Source of the DNA: Pseudomonas saliphila | Lineage (GTDB): Bacteria > Pseudomonadota > Gammaproteobacteria > Pseudomonadales > Pseudomonadaceae | DNA length: 64,000 nucleotides | Direction: 5' to 3' | Assembly: GCF_008638345.1 (NCBI RefSeq) | Contig: NZ_VTVA01000014.1 | Coordinates: 1 to 64,000, forward strand | Part shown: positions 38,534 to 46,109 of the stretch, piece after piece | How the letters are laid out: each line of letters begins with the position of its first letter | Position numbering within the stretch: the first letter of the stretch is position 1 | Notes under the pieces: generated by a model | Told to the model about the DNA's origin: nothing | Databases searched by the model: none | What the model saw: only the letters and a program-made list of their open reading frames with translations | Program-made: the position numbers and the translations under genes

Positions 38534-39783
38534 GGCTGGACATCTCCAAAGGCAAAATACAGACGGGCACTGACGAGTGAGTGATCGCTAGAAAGGTCGA
38601 CACGCCGCATACGCAACGTCACAAGCTCCTCGCGTGCGTCGATTACCGAGGTGAGTTCACCCTTGCCGGACCGGTAATCGGCCATCGCCAGGCGGATCTT
38701 TTCCTCAGCGAGCGGGAGCAGGGTCTCGTCGAGTCGGGCCACGGCCTGCTTAAGCCGCTGCAGGTCAGCGGCATCCTCTGCCAGCTGTTGGTCATACTGA
38801 CGCAGCATGGCCTGCTGCTCCGCCTGCAGCCCGGCTAGACGGGCGCGCTCGGCGGCGATTCTCGGCTCCTGTCTGGCCCCAGGGAAGACCGGCAGATCGA
38901 AACTGAAACTGACGCTGACCATGTCGCCGAAACCACCGCCCCTGCGCTGATATTCCGCGCCCCATCCCCAGTCAGGTCTTTTATCCGAGACGGCTTCCGC
39001 AATCCTCGCCTCTGCGCGTTCGCCCATAGGACCAAACGCCATCAGCGCCGGATGGCGATTGAGGTTGTGTCGATAGAGGTCTATATCGTCCCCCCAGGTT
39101 GGCCAATTGCCTTCCAGCGGCATGCCCGCGACTTCGCCGATCCAGCGCCGCAGCCCGGCACGCGCTATGGCATGATCCCGCGTTAACAGATCTTCCTGCT
39201 CAGCCAACTGGGCAGCTTCCTGTTTGGGTAACAGACTGTCGGTGGTCAGGCCACGTCCCCCTGCGATCCTGGCCTGGACGGCGCGGGACAACAGGTGATT
39301 TTCGGCATACAGCTGCTGGAAAATCTTCAGCTTCTGTTCCGCGGCCATGGCGGTGATCCAGGCCTGCGCCGTCAGCTGACGAATATTGACGCGTTCAACT
39401 GTCTGCTGAGCGTGCGCCAGCGCTGCGGTCGCTTCGGCGGTTTGCACGCGTGCACGCCGCTTGGCCCGATTGGGCACTTCCTGCATCAGCCCAACCATCT
39501 GCATGGTCATTGGTTCAGCGTCCAGTCGCAGGCTGGCTTCGCCTTCGATAGGCACGCTCTGAAGGCCAAGCGTCACTTTCGGATCAGGCAGCTCGCCTGC
39601 CGGACCAATCGAGCTTTGCGCAGCCAGCAGGTCTGCATTGCGCGCAGCCAATGAAGGTGCTTCGCGCTCGGCCAGTCTGAGGGCTTCTTCAAGCGTCAGC
39701 GCGGCCGAGAGAGCGGGCGCCATCAGCAGGCCAACCAACAGGACAGCGGCGGACGAATGCATCCCGAGGATTCGGTGGTTCAT
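38530..39783 (-). CDS. cusC: Outer-membrane efflux channel CusC (TolC family)
   Basis: 417 residues with a signal peptide (about 1-28, ending ALSA before ALTLEEAL) and two outer-membrane-efflux repeats made of long helices (LTLEEALRLAEREAPSL; MQEVPNRAKRRARVQTAEA; LPLAEEKIRLAMADYRSGKGELTSV in part). It forms the outer-membrane exit duct. In-frame starts at 39864 and 39813 exist, but the ATG at 39783 gives a clean signal peptide; no strong ribosome-binding site distinguishes them. It follows the small exported-protein gene by about 90 bp. Confidence 0.88.
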   Translation of the reverse strand: MNHRILGMHSSAAVLLVGLLMAPALSAALTLEEALRLAEREAPSLAARNADLLAAQSSIGPAGELPDPKVTLGLQSVPIEGEASLRLDAEPMTMQMVGLMQEVPNRAKRRARVQTAEATAALAHAQQTVERVNIRQLTAQAWITAMAAEQKLKIFQQLYAENHLLSRAVQARIAGGRGLTTDSLLPKQEAAQLAEQEDLLTRDHAIARAGLRRWIGEVAGMPLEGNWPTWGDDIDLYRHNLNRHPALMAFGPMGERAEARIAEAVSDKRPDWGWGAEYQRRGGGFGDMVSVSFSFDLPVFPGARQEPRIAAERARLAGLQAEQQAMLRQYDQQLAEDAADLQRLKQAVARLDETLLPLAEEKIRLAMADYRSGKGELTSVIDAREELVTLRMRRVDLSSDHSLVSARLYFAFGDVQP

Positions 39784-39876
39784 ATGTTTGATTCCGATAA
39801 TGTTCTGACGCATGCCAGCGGCACGCTTCAACCACCTGACCGACTGGGTCAGATGAACCTGCAAACATGAGCGAAA

Positions 39877-40224
39877 TCAGCTACGAGGGGGATGCCAGAC
39901 GCTGTCAGGCGCGCGGGTCGGAGCCTGGCTCTGGAGGGAAACCAAAGGGAGGGGGCTTAGCATGGGCAAGGCGAGCTTGCCGCGCGCGAGCTGGAACAGG
40001 CTACTGGTCTGACACTCCAGGCCCGTGTCACACACAACGCTGCCGTCACCCTGAGTGAGGCATTCCTGGGTACGATTTTCCAGCTTGAGTATGGCGCTGT
40101 CGAAGGTAGAACCCGACTGATGGGTCGCGTGCCGTGTGTCTGCACGCTGGACGTCCGCCGTCCCGGTTAGGGGCAGCGCGAACAGCATCAGAATAATAAG
40201 AAACAGGTTTCGACAGTTGATCAT
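39877..40224 (-). CDS. Small exported protein at the head of the cus unit, unrecognised
   Basis: 115 residues. A hydrophobic signal peptide (about 1-24: NLFLIILMLFALPLTGTA) is followed by a His-containing stretch (ADTRHATHQSG), a Cys pair region (ECLTQGDGSVVCDTGLEC, three Cys) and a Pro-rich tail. I do not recognise the family. It is the first gene after the CopR-type box, followed by cusC on the same strand. Small copper-induced periplasmic proteins at this position are known from other Cus/Czc loci, so metal binding is plausible but unproved. The frame is open to 40287. Confidence 0.55.
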   Translation of the reverse strand: MINCRNLFLIILMLFALPLTGTADVQRADTRHATHQSGSTFDSAILKLENRTQECLTQGDGSVVCDTGLECQTSSLFQLARGKLALPMLSPLPLVSLQSQAPTRAPDSVWHPPRS

Positions 40225-40328
40225 GGTCTTGGGTGGCAGATGCGAGGCAATCGCCACAAATCCTTTTCTGAATACGTTCCGGTACACCCAAGGCTATCAG
40301 GCTCGGCTGACAGTACGCTGAGCCGGAC

Positions 40329-40346
40329 ATTACATTTGTGTCAGCT
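40329..40346 (-). promoter_or_regulatory. CopR-type box upstream of the cus unit
   Basis: ATTACATTTGTGTCAGCT, identical over all 18 bases to the box between copA and copR, and in the same orientation relative to the leftward genes. It lies 105 bp before the small exported-protein gene and just after the stop codon of the hybrid kinase. This indicates joint control of copAB and cusCBA by CopR. Confidence 0.78.
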
Positions 40347-40363
40347 TCGCTCAGCTCTTCAGA

Positions 40364-42304
40364 TCATCCAGGATTGGCCATCAGGCGCAACAACTTGCCG
40401 AGCAGTTCATCAATGTTGAATGGCTTCAGCAGAATATCGAAACCGGGTTCGTTGAAGTTTTTCCGGTCCTTGGCACTTTCCGCATAACCGGTCATGAACA
40501 GCACAGGCAGGGTTGGTCTCAGACGCCGCGCCTCTGCCGCCAGTTCGCGCCCATTCATCCGCGGCAGACCAATATCAGTCAACAACAGGTCAATGGGCCC
40601 GTCGCCCTGAAGCAGCGCCAGCGCGGATTCCACATTGTCTGTCTGGGTGCACTGATAACCGGCATCGGCCAGCCGTTCAGTGATGGCAGCACTGACGGCG
40701 ACGATATCTTCGACCACAAGGATATGCCCGCTTGCGGCGGCGTGAGCGGTCGCCTCGTCAGCGGTCGGCGCCTCATCCATTTTTTCACCGACCGGCAATA
40801 GCAGCATTACCTCGGTAAATTCGCCAACCGCACTGCATACGCGTGTCACACCGCCGGACTGACGGGAAAAGCCATACAACATGGACAAGCCCAACCCGGT
40901 GCCCTTGCCGATCGACTTGGTGGTAAAGAACGGGTCGAACACCTTTTCCAGCAGCTCAGGCTCGATGCCGGTGCCGTTGTCCCGGACACTGAGAGCAACA
41001 TATTGGCCATCCGCCAGCTCAGGATCGCGCTCGATGGTGACAAGCTCAGTGCCTATCCATATCTGGCCACCCTCGGGCATCGCATCCCGAGCGTTGACCA
41101 CCAGATTGATCAGTGCGCTCTCAAGCTGACTGCTGTCGGCGTAGGCGATCACCGCGTCCGGAGACAATTGCAGGGTCAGGGTGATGCTCTCGCCAATCGA
41201 ACGGCGGATGAAGTCGTCGAGCGAGCGAATCAACGCATTCAGGTCGACAGACCTGGCCTCCAGCGGCTGCTGCCTGGCGAAGGCGAGCAAACGGTGGGTC
41301 AGGCCCGCACCACTTTTGGCCGATTGCAGTGCGGTGTCTGCGAAGCGCTTAATCTCGTTATAGCGCCCAGCAGCCACCCGCTCGTTGATGAGCTCCAGGC
41401 TCATGATCACACTGGTCAGCAGATTGTTGAAATCGTGCGCAATGCCGCCGGTGAGCTTGCCCAGCGAATCCATCTTGCCAGCTTGCAGCAGCTGCGCCTC
41501 GGTTCGCTCGCGCTCTTTGACTTCGTGTTGGAGCTGGTGGCTGACCGTGGCCAACTGCTGCTCCTGGCTACGTTCCTTTTGCAGCCGCTCGGTTACATCC
41601 TCGATAAAAACCAGTGCCAGATCAGGCGCGCGGTACGGCGCTATCTGCCACTGCGTAATGCGCTCGGAGAACGCCCCGCGCATGGTTGCAGTGCCGGTCC
41701 AGCGCTCGCCCGCCTTGATCCGCGCCCGGATGACCTCCAGCAGCTCATCCTGGGAATCGCCCATACACTTGCTCATGTCCTCGCCAGGACATTTGGTTAT
41801 GAGCCGGGAAAACGCCTGGTTCTTGTTATGCACCTTCAAGGACGAATCGACCACAGCAATGGGCGCAGAGATGTTCTCGAAGATCTCGCGGAAGTGTTCC
41901 TCCCGCTCCTTCAACGCCCGCTCGGTGTCCCGCACACGCAAAAGCGTGCCCAGCGTCGCGATCAGCACATCGGGGTCGATCGGATGCACCAGATAGGCAT
42001 CTGCACCGGACTCCAGCCCATTGATGATATCCCCGGTTTCGATGGAAGCCGCCGACACATGAATAACCGGCAACACCGCCGTGCGGGGATCAGCCCGCAG
42101 CCGGCGGGCAATATCGAAACCGCTCATATCGGGCAGATTGATATCCAGGATCAGCGCATCGATTGGCTGTGAATCAATCACCGCCAGGCCGTCAGTACCA
42201 TTGCCCGCCTCGATCACGCGGTAACCGTGAGCCTCCAGCCGCCTGCGGATGGCATAGCGCGTAGCGGCGTTGTCATCGACGACGAGTAGCTGCCGTTCAC
42301 TCAT
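40364..42304 (-). CDS. Hybrid histidine kinase of the stressosome operon (REC-PAS-HisKA-HATPase-REC)
   Basis: 646 residues. The N-terminal receiver (about 5-120) has VVDDN and phospho-Asp in ALILDINLPDM, but His replaces the usual Lys (LVHPIDP). A PAS domain (about 140-250) is followed by HisKA (GGIAHDFNN) and HATPase (NLVVNARDAM, DNGTGI, GTGLGLSM). A C-terminal receiver (about 525-640) has phospho-Asp in LLLTDIGLPRMNG and normal LLKPF. It overlaps the upstream kinase by 8 bp and is the last gene of the rsb unit. It is related to the hybrid kinase at 22-24 kb. It is probably an output arm of the stressosome. Confidence 0.88.
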   Translation of the reverse strand: MSERQLLVVDDNAATRYAIRRRLEAHGYRVIEAGNGTDGLAVIDSQPIDALILDINLPDMSGFDIARRLRADPRTAVLPVIHVSAASIETGDIINGLESGADAYLVHPIDPDVLIATLGTLLRVRDTERALKEREEHFREIFENISAPIAVVDSSLKVHNKNQAFSRLITKCPGEDMSKCMGDSQDELLEVIRARIKAGERWTGTATMRGAFSERITQWQIAPYRAPDLALVFIEDVTERLQKERSQEQQLATVSHQLQHEVKERERTEAQLLQAGKMDSLGKLTGGIAHDFNNLLTSVIMSLELINERVAAGRYNEIKRFADTALQSAKSGAGLTHRLLAFARQQPLEARSVDLNALIRSLDDFIRRSIGESITLTLQLSPDAVIAYADSSQLESALINLVVNARDAMPEGGQIWIGTELVTIERDPELADGQYVALSVRDNGTGIEPELLEKVFDPFFTTKSIGKGTGLGLSMLYGFSRQSGGVTRVCSAVGEFTEVMLLLPVGEKMDEAPTADEATAHAAASGHILVVEDIVAVSAAITERLADAGYQCTQTDNVESALALLQGDGPIDLLLTDIGLPRMNGRELAAEARRLRPTLPVLFMTGYAESAKDRKNFNEPGFDILLKPFNIDELLGKLLRLMANPG

Positions 42305-43142
42305 CGGGGGTCTCCATAGTCAGTGACACTGGGATTACCACATAAAAGGTTGACCCCACGCCTGGCTGGCTCTCAATGCCCACGCGTCCGCCCAGCAATG
42401 CGGCGTAACGCTTGCAAAGGGATAACCCTAACCCGGTTCCGTGCAGTCGTTTCTGCAAGGGCGAATCGATCTGTACGAAATCTTCGAACAGCTGATCATG
42501 CAATTCAGCGGGAATACCGATCCCGGTATCGCTCACCGAAAACCGCACCCTGTCTTCGTCAACCATCTGCGCCGACACGCGAACCTCCCCGCGCAGGGTG
42601 AATTTCAACGCATTGGAAATGAAGTTCCTGAGTATCTGAGCAAGCTTCTTGTCGTCGGTATACAACCGGTCCACGCCGACCGGCTCCTCGAACACCAGGT
42701 CGACCGCGTCAGTATCCACGATTGGCCGAAACATCCCGCGCAGGGCTGCGAAGAAGTCGAACATATCGAACCAGGCCGGGGAGATGGTGATGCGACCCGC
42801 CTCAATCTTTGCCAGGTCGAGCAGGTCGTTCACCATCTCTGCCAATTCCTGCGCAGCGGTACTGACAAACTTGACCTGCTTCTGCTGCTCATCGTTCAGC
42901 GGCCCATCCAGTTCATCCCTGAGCAAGCCGGTGATGCTCAGTATCGACCCCACCGGGGTGCGAAACTCATGGCTCATGTAGGACAGAAAGCGGCTTTTGA
43001 GCTCGGACGCCTGCTTCAGCGCATCCGCCTGGGCATCCAGCTCGGAATACAGCGCAACAACGCCCTGGTTGGTCTCCTCGAGCTCCAGCCGCAGAGCCTC
43101 GTTCTCGGCGCGCAGGCGGGATGTTTCACTTGATTCAGGCAT
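42297..43142 (-). CDS. Sensor histidine kinase of the stressosome operon
   Basis: 281 residues, soluble. A short coiled coil (about 3-45) leads into HisKA (FLSYMSHEFRTPVGS, phospho-His about residue 57) and HATPase (NFISNALKFT, DTGIGIP, GTGLGLSL). There is no membrane segment or sensor domain, so its input must come from partner proteins. It overlaps the phosphatase gene upstream (8 bp) and the hybrid kinase downstream (8 bp). This arrangement suits phosphotransfer to the receiver of the next gene. Confidence 0.88.
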   Translation of the reverse strand: MPESSETSRLRAENEALRLELEETNQGVVALYSELDAQADALKQASELKSRFLSYMSHEFRTPVGSILSITGLLRDELDGPLNDEQQKQVKFVSTAAQELAEMVNDLLDLAKIEAGRITISPAWFDMFDFFAALRGMFRPIVDTDAVDLVFEEPVGVDRLYTDDKKLAQILRNFISNALKFTLRGEVRVSAQMVDEDRVRFSVSDTGIGIPAELHDQLFEDFVQIDSPLQKRLHGTGLGLSLCKRYAALLGGRVGIESQPGVGSTFYVVIPVSLTMETPDE

Positions 43143-44145
43143 TGAGCAGCTCCAGATCTATAGCCATAACGGTGACATCGTCGCGCCCCCTGCAGAAATC
43201 CCGATACAGCACCGCCGCGACGGTGGCAGGGTGCTGTGTACGCAGCCCAGGATAATCGTTCAGGTCCCAACGAGACTGCAGTCCATCGCTGTACATCACC
43301 AGCAACTGAGCATTGGCTTCAGCGTAGGTAAAAGTATGTGCCTTGCGATACTGCACGCCAACGATGCCTGGATGCGAAGCCATACCGCGCGACCCCTGCG
43401 GTGAAATCAACCGCACACCTATGTTGCCGATACCGGCGAACTGCAACGTCCCGCTCTCATTGTCGTACTGCGCAATCGCCGCTGCCCCGCCCCGCGTGCC
43501 GTTCATGGCCCGGTGCATATCAGCCAACAGGGCGTCCGGATGATCGAACGGCCGTAGCGCAAAGGCGGCACTGCCGCAGCGACCCGCCTCCTCTGCGGCT
43601 TCGCCATGTCCCAGCCCATCAATAAGCAAGGCACTGATGTTGTGAGCATTGATACCCAGATGCCACACATCGCCACAGGCGGTCTCATTGATTATCGGAT
43701 GTTGATTGATCCCGATCCGCAGATCGGCCACGCCGCGCGGGAACACGCGCGTCATGACCACTGCGCCGCGCTCATCGGCAAAGATATCCATCACCTGCGA
43801 CTGTCTCGAAATGGACCCCAGCCCTTCCCCCGGCGTGCCCCCCGTGGAGAACCCATCGCGTAGACAACGATGGGCGTCAAAGCCCGGGCCGCGATCGATA
43901 GCAATAAGCTCGACGCCCTGCCCGCCGCGGCCAGGCACCACACGGCAATGCAGCTCGCCACTTTTCGCGTGCTTGAGGACATTACTGGCCAGTTCGGTCG
44001 CCACCAGCGCCGCCCGACCCGCATCGGCCTCGTCGAAACCGAGGTCTTCGGCCAGATGCTTGGCGCAGCGGCGAGCCTGGCCAATCCGACTCTCGTCATC
44101 GATCGGAATGACCTCAGTGAGCGTGCCTGCGAGATTCAGCTCCAT
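43135..44145 (-). CDS. rsbX: SpoIIE-type phosphatase with N-terminal HATPase domain (RsbX-like)
   Basis: 336 residues. Residues about 15-135 are a Bergerat ATPase domain like RsbT/RsbW (ATELASNVLKHA, DRGPGFD, GEGLGSI). Residues about 145-335 are a PPM/SpoIIE serine phosphatase (ALLIDGLGHGEAAEEA with metal-binding Asp, GIGNIGVRLI, VMYSDGL, GRDDVTVM). In Bacillus, RsbX removes phosphate from RsbS and RsbR to reset the stressosome. It overlaps rsbT by 10 bp and the kinase by 8 bp. The fused ATPase domain is common in proteobacterial versions. Confidence 0.88.
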   Translation of the reverse strand: MELNLAGTLTEVIPIDDESRIGQARRCAKHLAEDLGFDEADAGRAALVATELASNVLKHAKSGELHCRVVPGRGGQGVELIAIDRGPGFDAHRCLRDGFSTGGTPGEGLGSISRQSQVMDIFADERGAVVMTRVFPRGVADLRIGINQHPIINETACGDVWHLGINAHNISALLIDGLGHGEAAEEAGRCGSAAFALRPFDHPDALLADMHRAMNGTRGGAAAIAQYDNESGTLQFAGIGNIGVRLISPQGSRGMASHPGIVGVQYRKAHTFTYAEANAQLLVMYSDGLQSRWDLNDYPGLRTQHPATVAAVLYRDFCRGRDDVTVMAIDLELLNA

Positions 44146-44540
44146 TGAGTGATCGAAATACGAGTGCCCTGGCCTGGCGCGGTCTCGATATCGAACTCAT
44201 TGACCAGGCGCTTGGCGCCCGTCAGACCGAGACCCAGCCCATTCCCGGAGGTCCAGCCGTCAGTCATTGCCAACTGCAAGTCAGCAATACCGGGGCCCTC
44301 ATCATGGAAAATGATCCTGATCCCTTTTCGCAATCCGTCTTCCAAAATTTCCCAATGCAAGTCGCCACCGCCGCCATACACCAGCATGTTGCGCGCCAGC
44401 TCGCTAACAGCCGTGACCAGCTTGGTCTGCGCCACAAGACGCAACCCGCAATCCTGCGCCAACTTGCGGCAGGCCTGACGGGCGAGAACGATATCCTGTT
44501 CGGTGACGATGGGCCGCGTGCCCTGGTCTTTGATGTTCAT
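44136..44540 (-). CDS. rsbT: Stressosome switch kinase RsbT
   Basis: 134 residues, single HATPase domain of the anti-sigma/RsbT type: VSELARNMLVYGGGG (N box), FHDEGPGIAD (G1) and GNGLGLGLTGAKRLV (G2). RsbT phosphorylates RsbS and RsbR and, once released, activates the downstream output module. Its start overlaps the rsbS stop by four bases (ATGA) and its end overlaps rsbX, so expression is tightly coupled. Confidence 0.92.
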   Translation of the reverse strand: MNIKDQGTRPIVTEQDIVLARQACRKLAQDCGLRLVAQTKLVTAVSELARNMLVYGGGGDLHWEILEDGLRKGIRIIFHDEGPGIADLQLAMTDGWTSGNGLGLGLTGAKRLVNEFDIETAPGQGTRISITQWS

Positions 44541-44899
44541 TGACGCTGCGCACTATCAAGTAGCAGCTTCATTCCGCGGTCAACGTTCAGTGCAGTCGCC
44601 ACGCCAGGCAAGTTCAAGCCCAGCTCGACCAGCGTGATAGCCACGGCCGGCTGCATACCGACCAGAACAGTCTGAGCATCCATGATTCTGGAGAGGCTGG
44701 AGATATTGGCGATCATTCGCCCGATGAAGGAGTCGACAATTTCCAGGGCAGAAATGTCGATCAACACGCCCCGCGCCGCCGTCGCGCTAATGCGTTCGGC
44801 CAGATCCTCCTGCAGGGTCAACGCCAACTGGTCATGCATTTCTACCTGGACCGTGACGAGTAGAATCTCACCCATCCGGAGTATCGGAATGCGTTCCAT
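44537..44899 (-). CDS. rsbS: Stressosome scaffold protein RsbS
   Basis: 120 residues, a single STAS domain (ERIPILRMGEILLVTVQVEM at the start; DISALEIVDSFIGRM). Ser57 in VDSF corresponds to the serine that RsbT phosphorylates in B. subtilis RsbS. RsbS and RsbR build the large stressosome core that holds RsbT. The frame is open upstream into rsbR, but the ATG at 44899, two bases after the rsbR stop, aligns with the family. Confidence 0.92.
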   Translation of the reverse strand: MERIPILRMGEILLVTVQVEMHDQLALTLQEDLAERISATAARGVLIDISALEIVDSFIGRMIANISSLSRIMDAQTVLVGMQPAVAITLVELGLNLPGVATALNVDRGMKLLLDSAQRQ

Positions 44900-44901
44900 G
44901 A

Positions 44902-45783
44902 TCAGCTCGCTTTGGTAACGGTCAGGCCTGAACGGCGCAGGGCAAGAGCAAAGGCATCGGCCAGGTTGGCCTTGGTGACGATGCCTTCGAGATCGAGCCC
45001 AAGATGTACTATGGTCTGAGCGATTTGCGGGCGTACGCCACTGATGATGCAATCAGCGCCCATCAGGCGGATGGCCGTCACGGTTTTCAGCAGGTGCTGG
45101 GCAACCAGCGTATCGACCGTCGGCACGCCAGTGATATCGATAATGGCAATGTCAGAACCGGTATCGACGATGCGCTGCAACAGCGACTCCATCACCACCT
45201 GAGTGCGCTGCGAATCCAGCGTGCCGATCATCGGCAGCGCCAGCACACCATCCCACAGTTTCACCACCGGCGTGGACAGCTCCAGCAGCTCTTCCTGCTG
45301 GCGCTTGATAACGGACTCTCGGGCTTTCTGGAAGGTACGAACGGTGTGCAGGCCCATCATATCCAGCAGCTCGGATACCAGCGTGATCTGGGTAACCAAA
45401 CTAGCAGGTGGCACAGATGTTTCGCGTTGTAGCAGGTCGAACAGCGGACGCTTCAGAGAAAATACGAACGTGGCGGTTTGCTGAGCATCAAGACCCTGTA
45501 AAGCCCGGCTATGGGACAAGGCTTCCAGAAACTCGCGCGTCCCGGCCCAGCCATTCGCACCCCAGTAATCGCCGCCCGACTCGACAACACCTTCGCTGAA
45601 CAGCTTCAGGAAGTCTGCGGTTTGCTTCTTGAGCTCATCCGCTCGTACACCCCTGACAGCTCCGCTCTCTTCCAGGGTCGCAAGCCATGCCGCTTGAATA
45701 GAGGATTGTTGCTCAATAAGCGCGTCGGTGATGCTTTGGTCAAATTGTGACATTCGTCCGGTCTCGTCTGGGAAGAAGTTCAT
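44902..45783 (-). CDS. rsbR: Stressosome sensor protein RsbR
   Basis: 293 residues. The N-terminal helical domain (about 15-150, RsbRD type) is the sensory turret. The C-terminal STAS domain (about 165-285) has the phospho-Thr regions ITGVPTVDTLVAQ and SGVRPQIAQTIVHLG. The signal sensed is unknown; no haem or flavin motif is evident. The start is either 45783 or the methionine at 45753, as neither has a strong ribosome-binding site. It is the first gene of a six-gene leftward operon. Confidence 0.9.
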   Translation of the reverse strand: MNFFPDETGRMSQFDQSITDALIEQQSSIQAAWLATLEESGAVRGVRADELKKQTADFLKLFSEGVVESGGDYWGANGWAGTREFLEALSHSRALQGLDAQQTATFVFSLKRPLFDLLQRETSVPPASLVTQITLVSELLDMMGLHTVRTFQKARESVIKRQQEELLELSTPVVKLWDGVLALPMIGTLDSQRTQVVMESLLQRIVDTGSDIAIIDITGVPTVDTLVAQHLLKTVTAIRLMGADCIISGVRPQIAQTIVHLGLDLEGIVTKANLADAFALALRRSGLTVTKAS

Positions 45784-46109
45784 CAGATGGTACCTGTTTC
45801 GAAGAATTTTTTACGATTTTCATGGCATCAGCGAATGAAACGCCCTCACCGCACGCGCGCTGGAACAGGCCGTCCCGGTTTAGGGACAGCGCGAACAGCC
45901 AGCGCCTCCTGCCGGCTGCCCACCAACAAGGTCTCACCGACATGACGATTATATTTCGCTCTCGAATCATTTTATAACGATTTGCGGGATTCGCAGTCTT
46001 GGATTATATATACGACGGGTTATATGAGACCTCTTCTATCTGTATAGTAATTACACATCTAAATTATATATTGAGCGGGACAGGCTCCCGCTCGCAAAGG
46101 GGACCGCAT
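45784..46109. promoter_or_regulatory. AT-rich divergent control region between rsbR and the ATP-grasp gene
   Basis: 326 bp. The part 45945-46072 is far richer in A and T than anything nearby, with runs such as GGATTATATATACGACGGG and CTAAATTATATATTGAG, and several possible -10 elements. Both divergent operons must start here. No small gene with a ribosome-binding site was found. A segment at 45856-45899 resembles 40144-40186. Confidence 0.55.
46073..46093 (+). other. Leader hairpin immediately upstream of the ATP-grasp gene
   Basis: GAGCGGGA and TCCCGCTC form a perfect 8-bp stem with loop CAGGC. It ends 16 bases before the ATG and just before the ribosome-binding site AAGGGG. It interrupts the AT-rich promoter region and would lie near the 5' end of the transcript, where it could affect message stability or translation. 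Confidence 0.55.

Noticed and set aside
41003-42172. 389-codon plus-strand frame opposite the hybrid kinase
   Set aside because: It is a shadow of the kinase gene; its composition is not protein-like for any known family.
45747-45977. Possible small peptide gene (precursor for the ATP-grasp enzyme) between rsbR and 46110
   Set aside because: The 76-codon frame overlaps rsbR, has no ribosome-binding site and no leader/core pattern, so a modified-peptide cluster is not supported.
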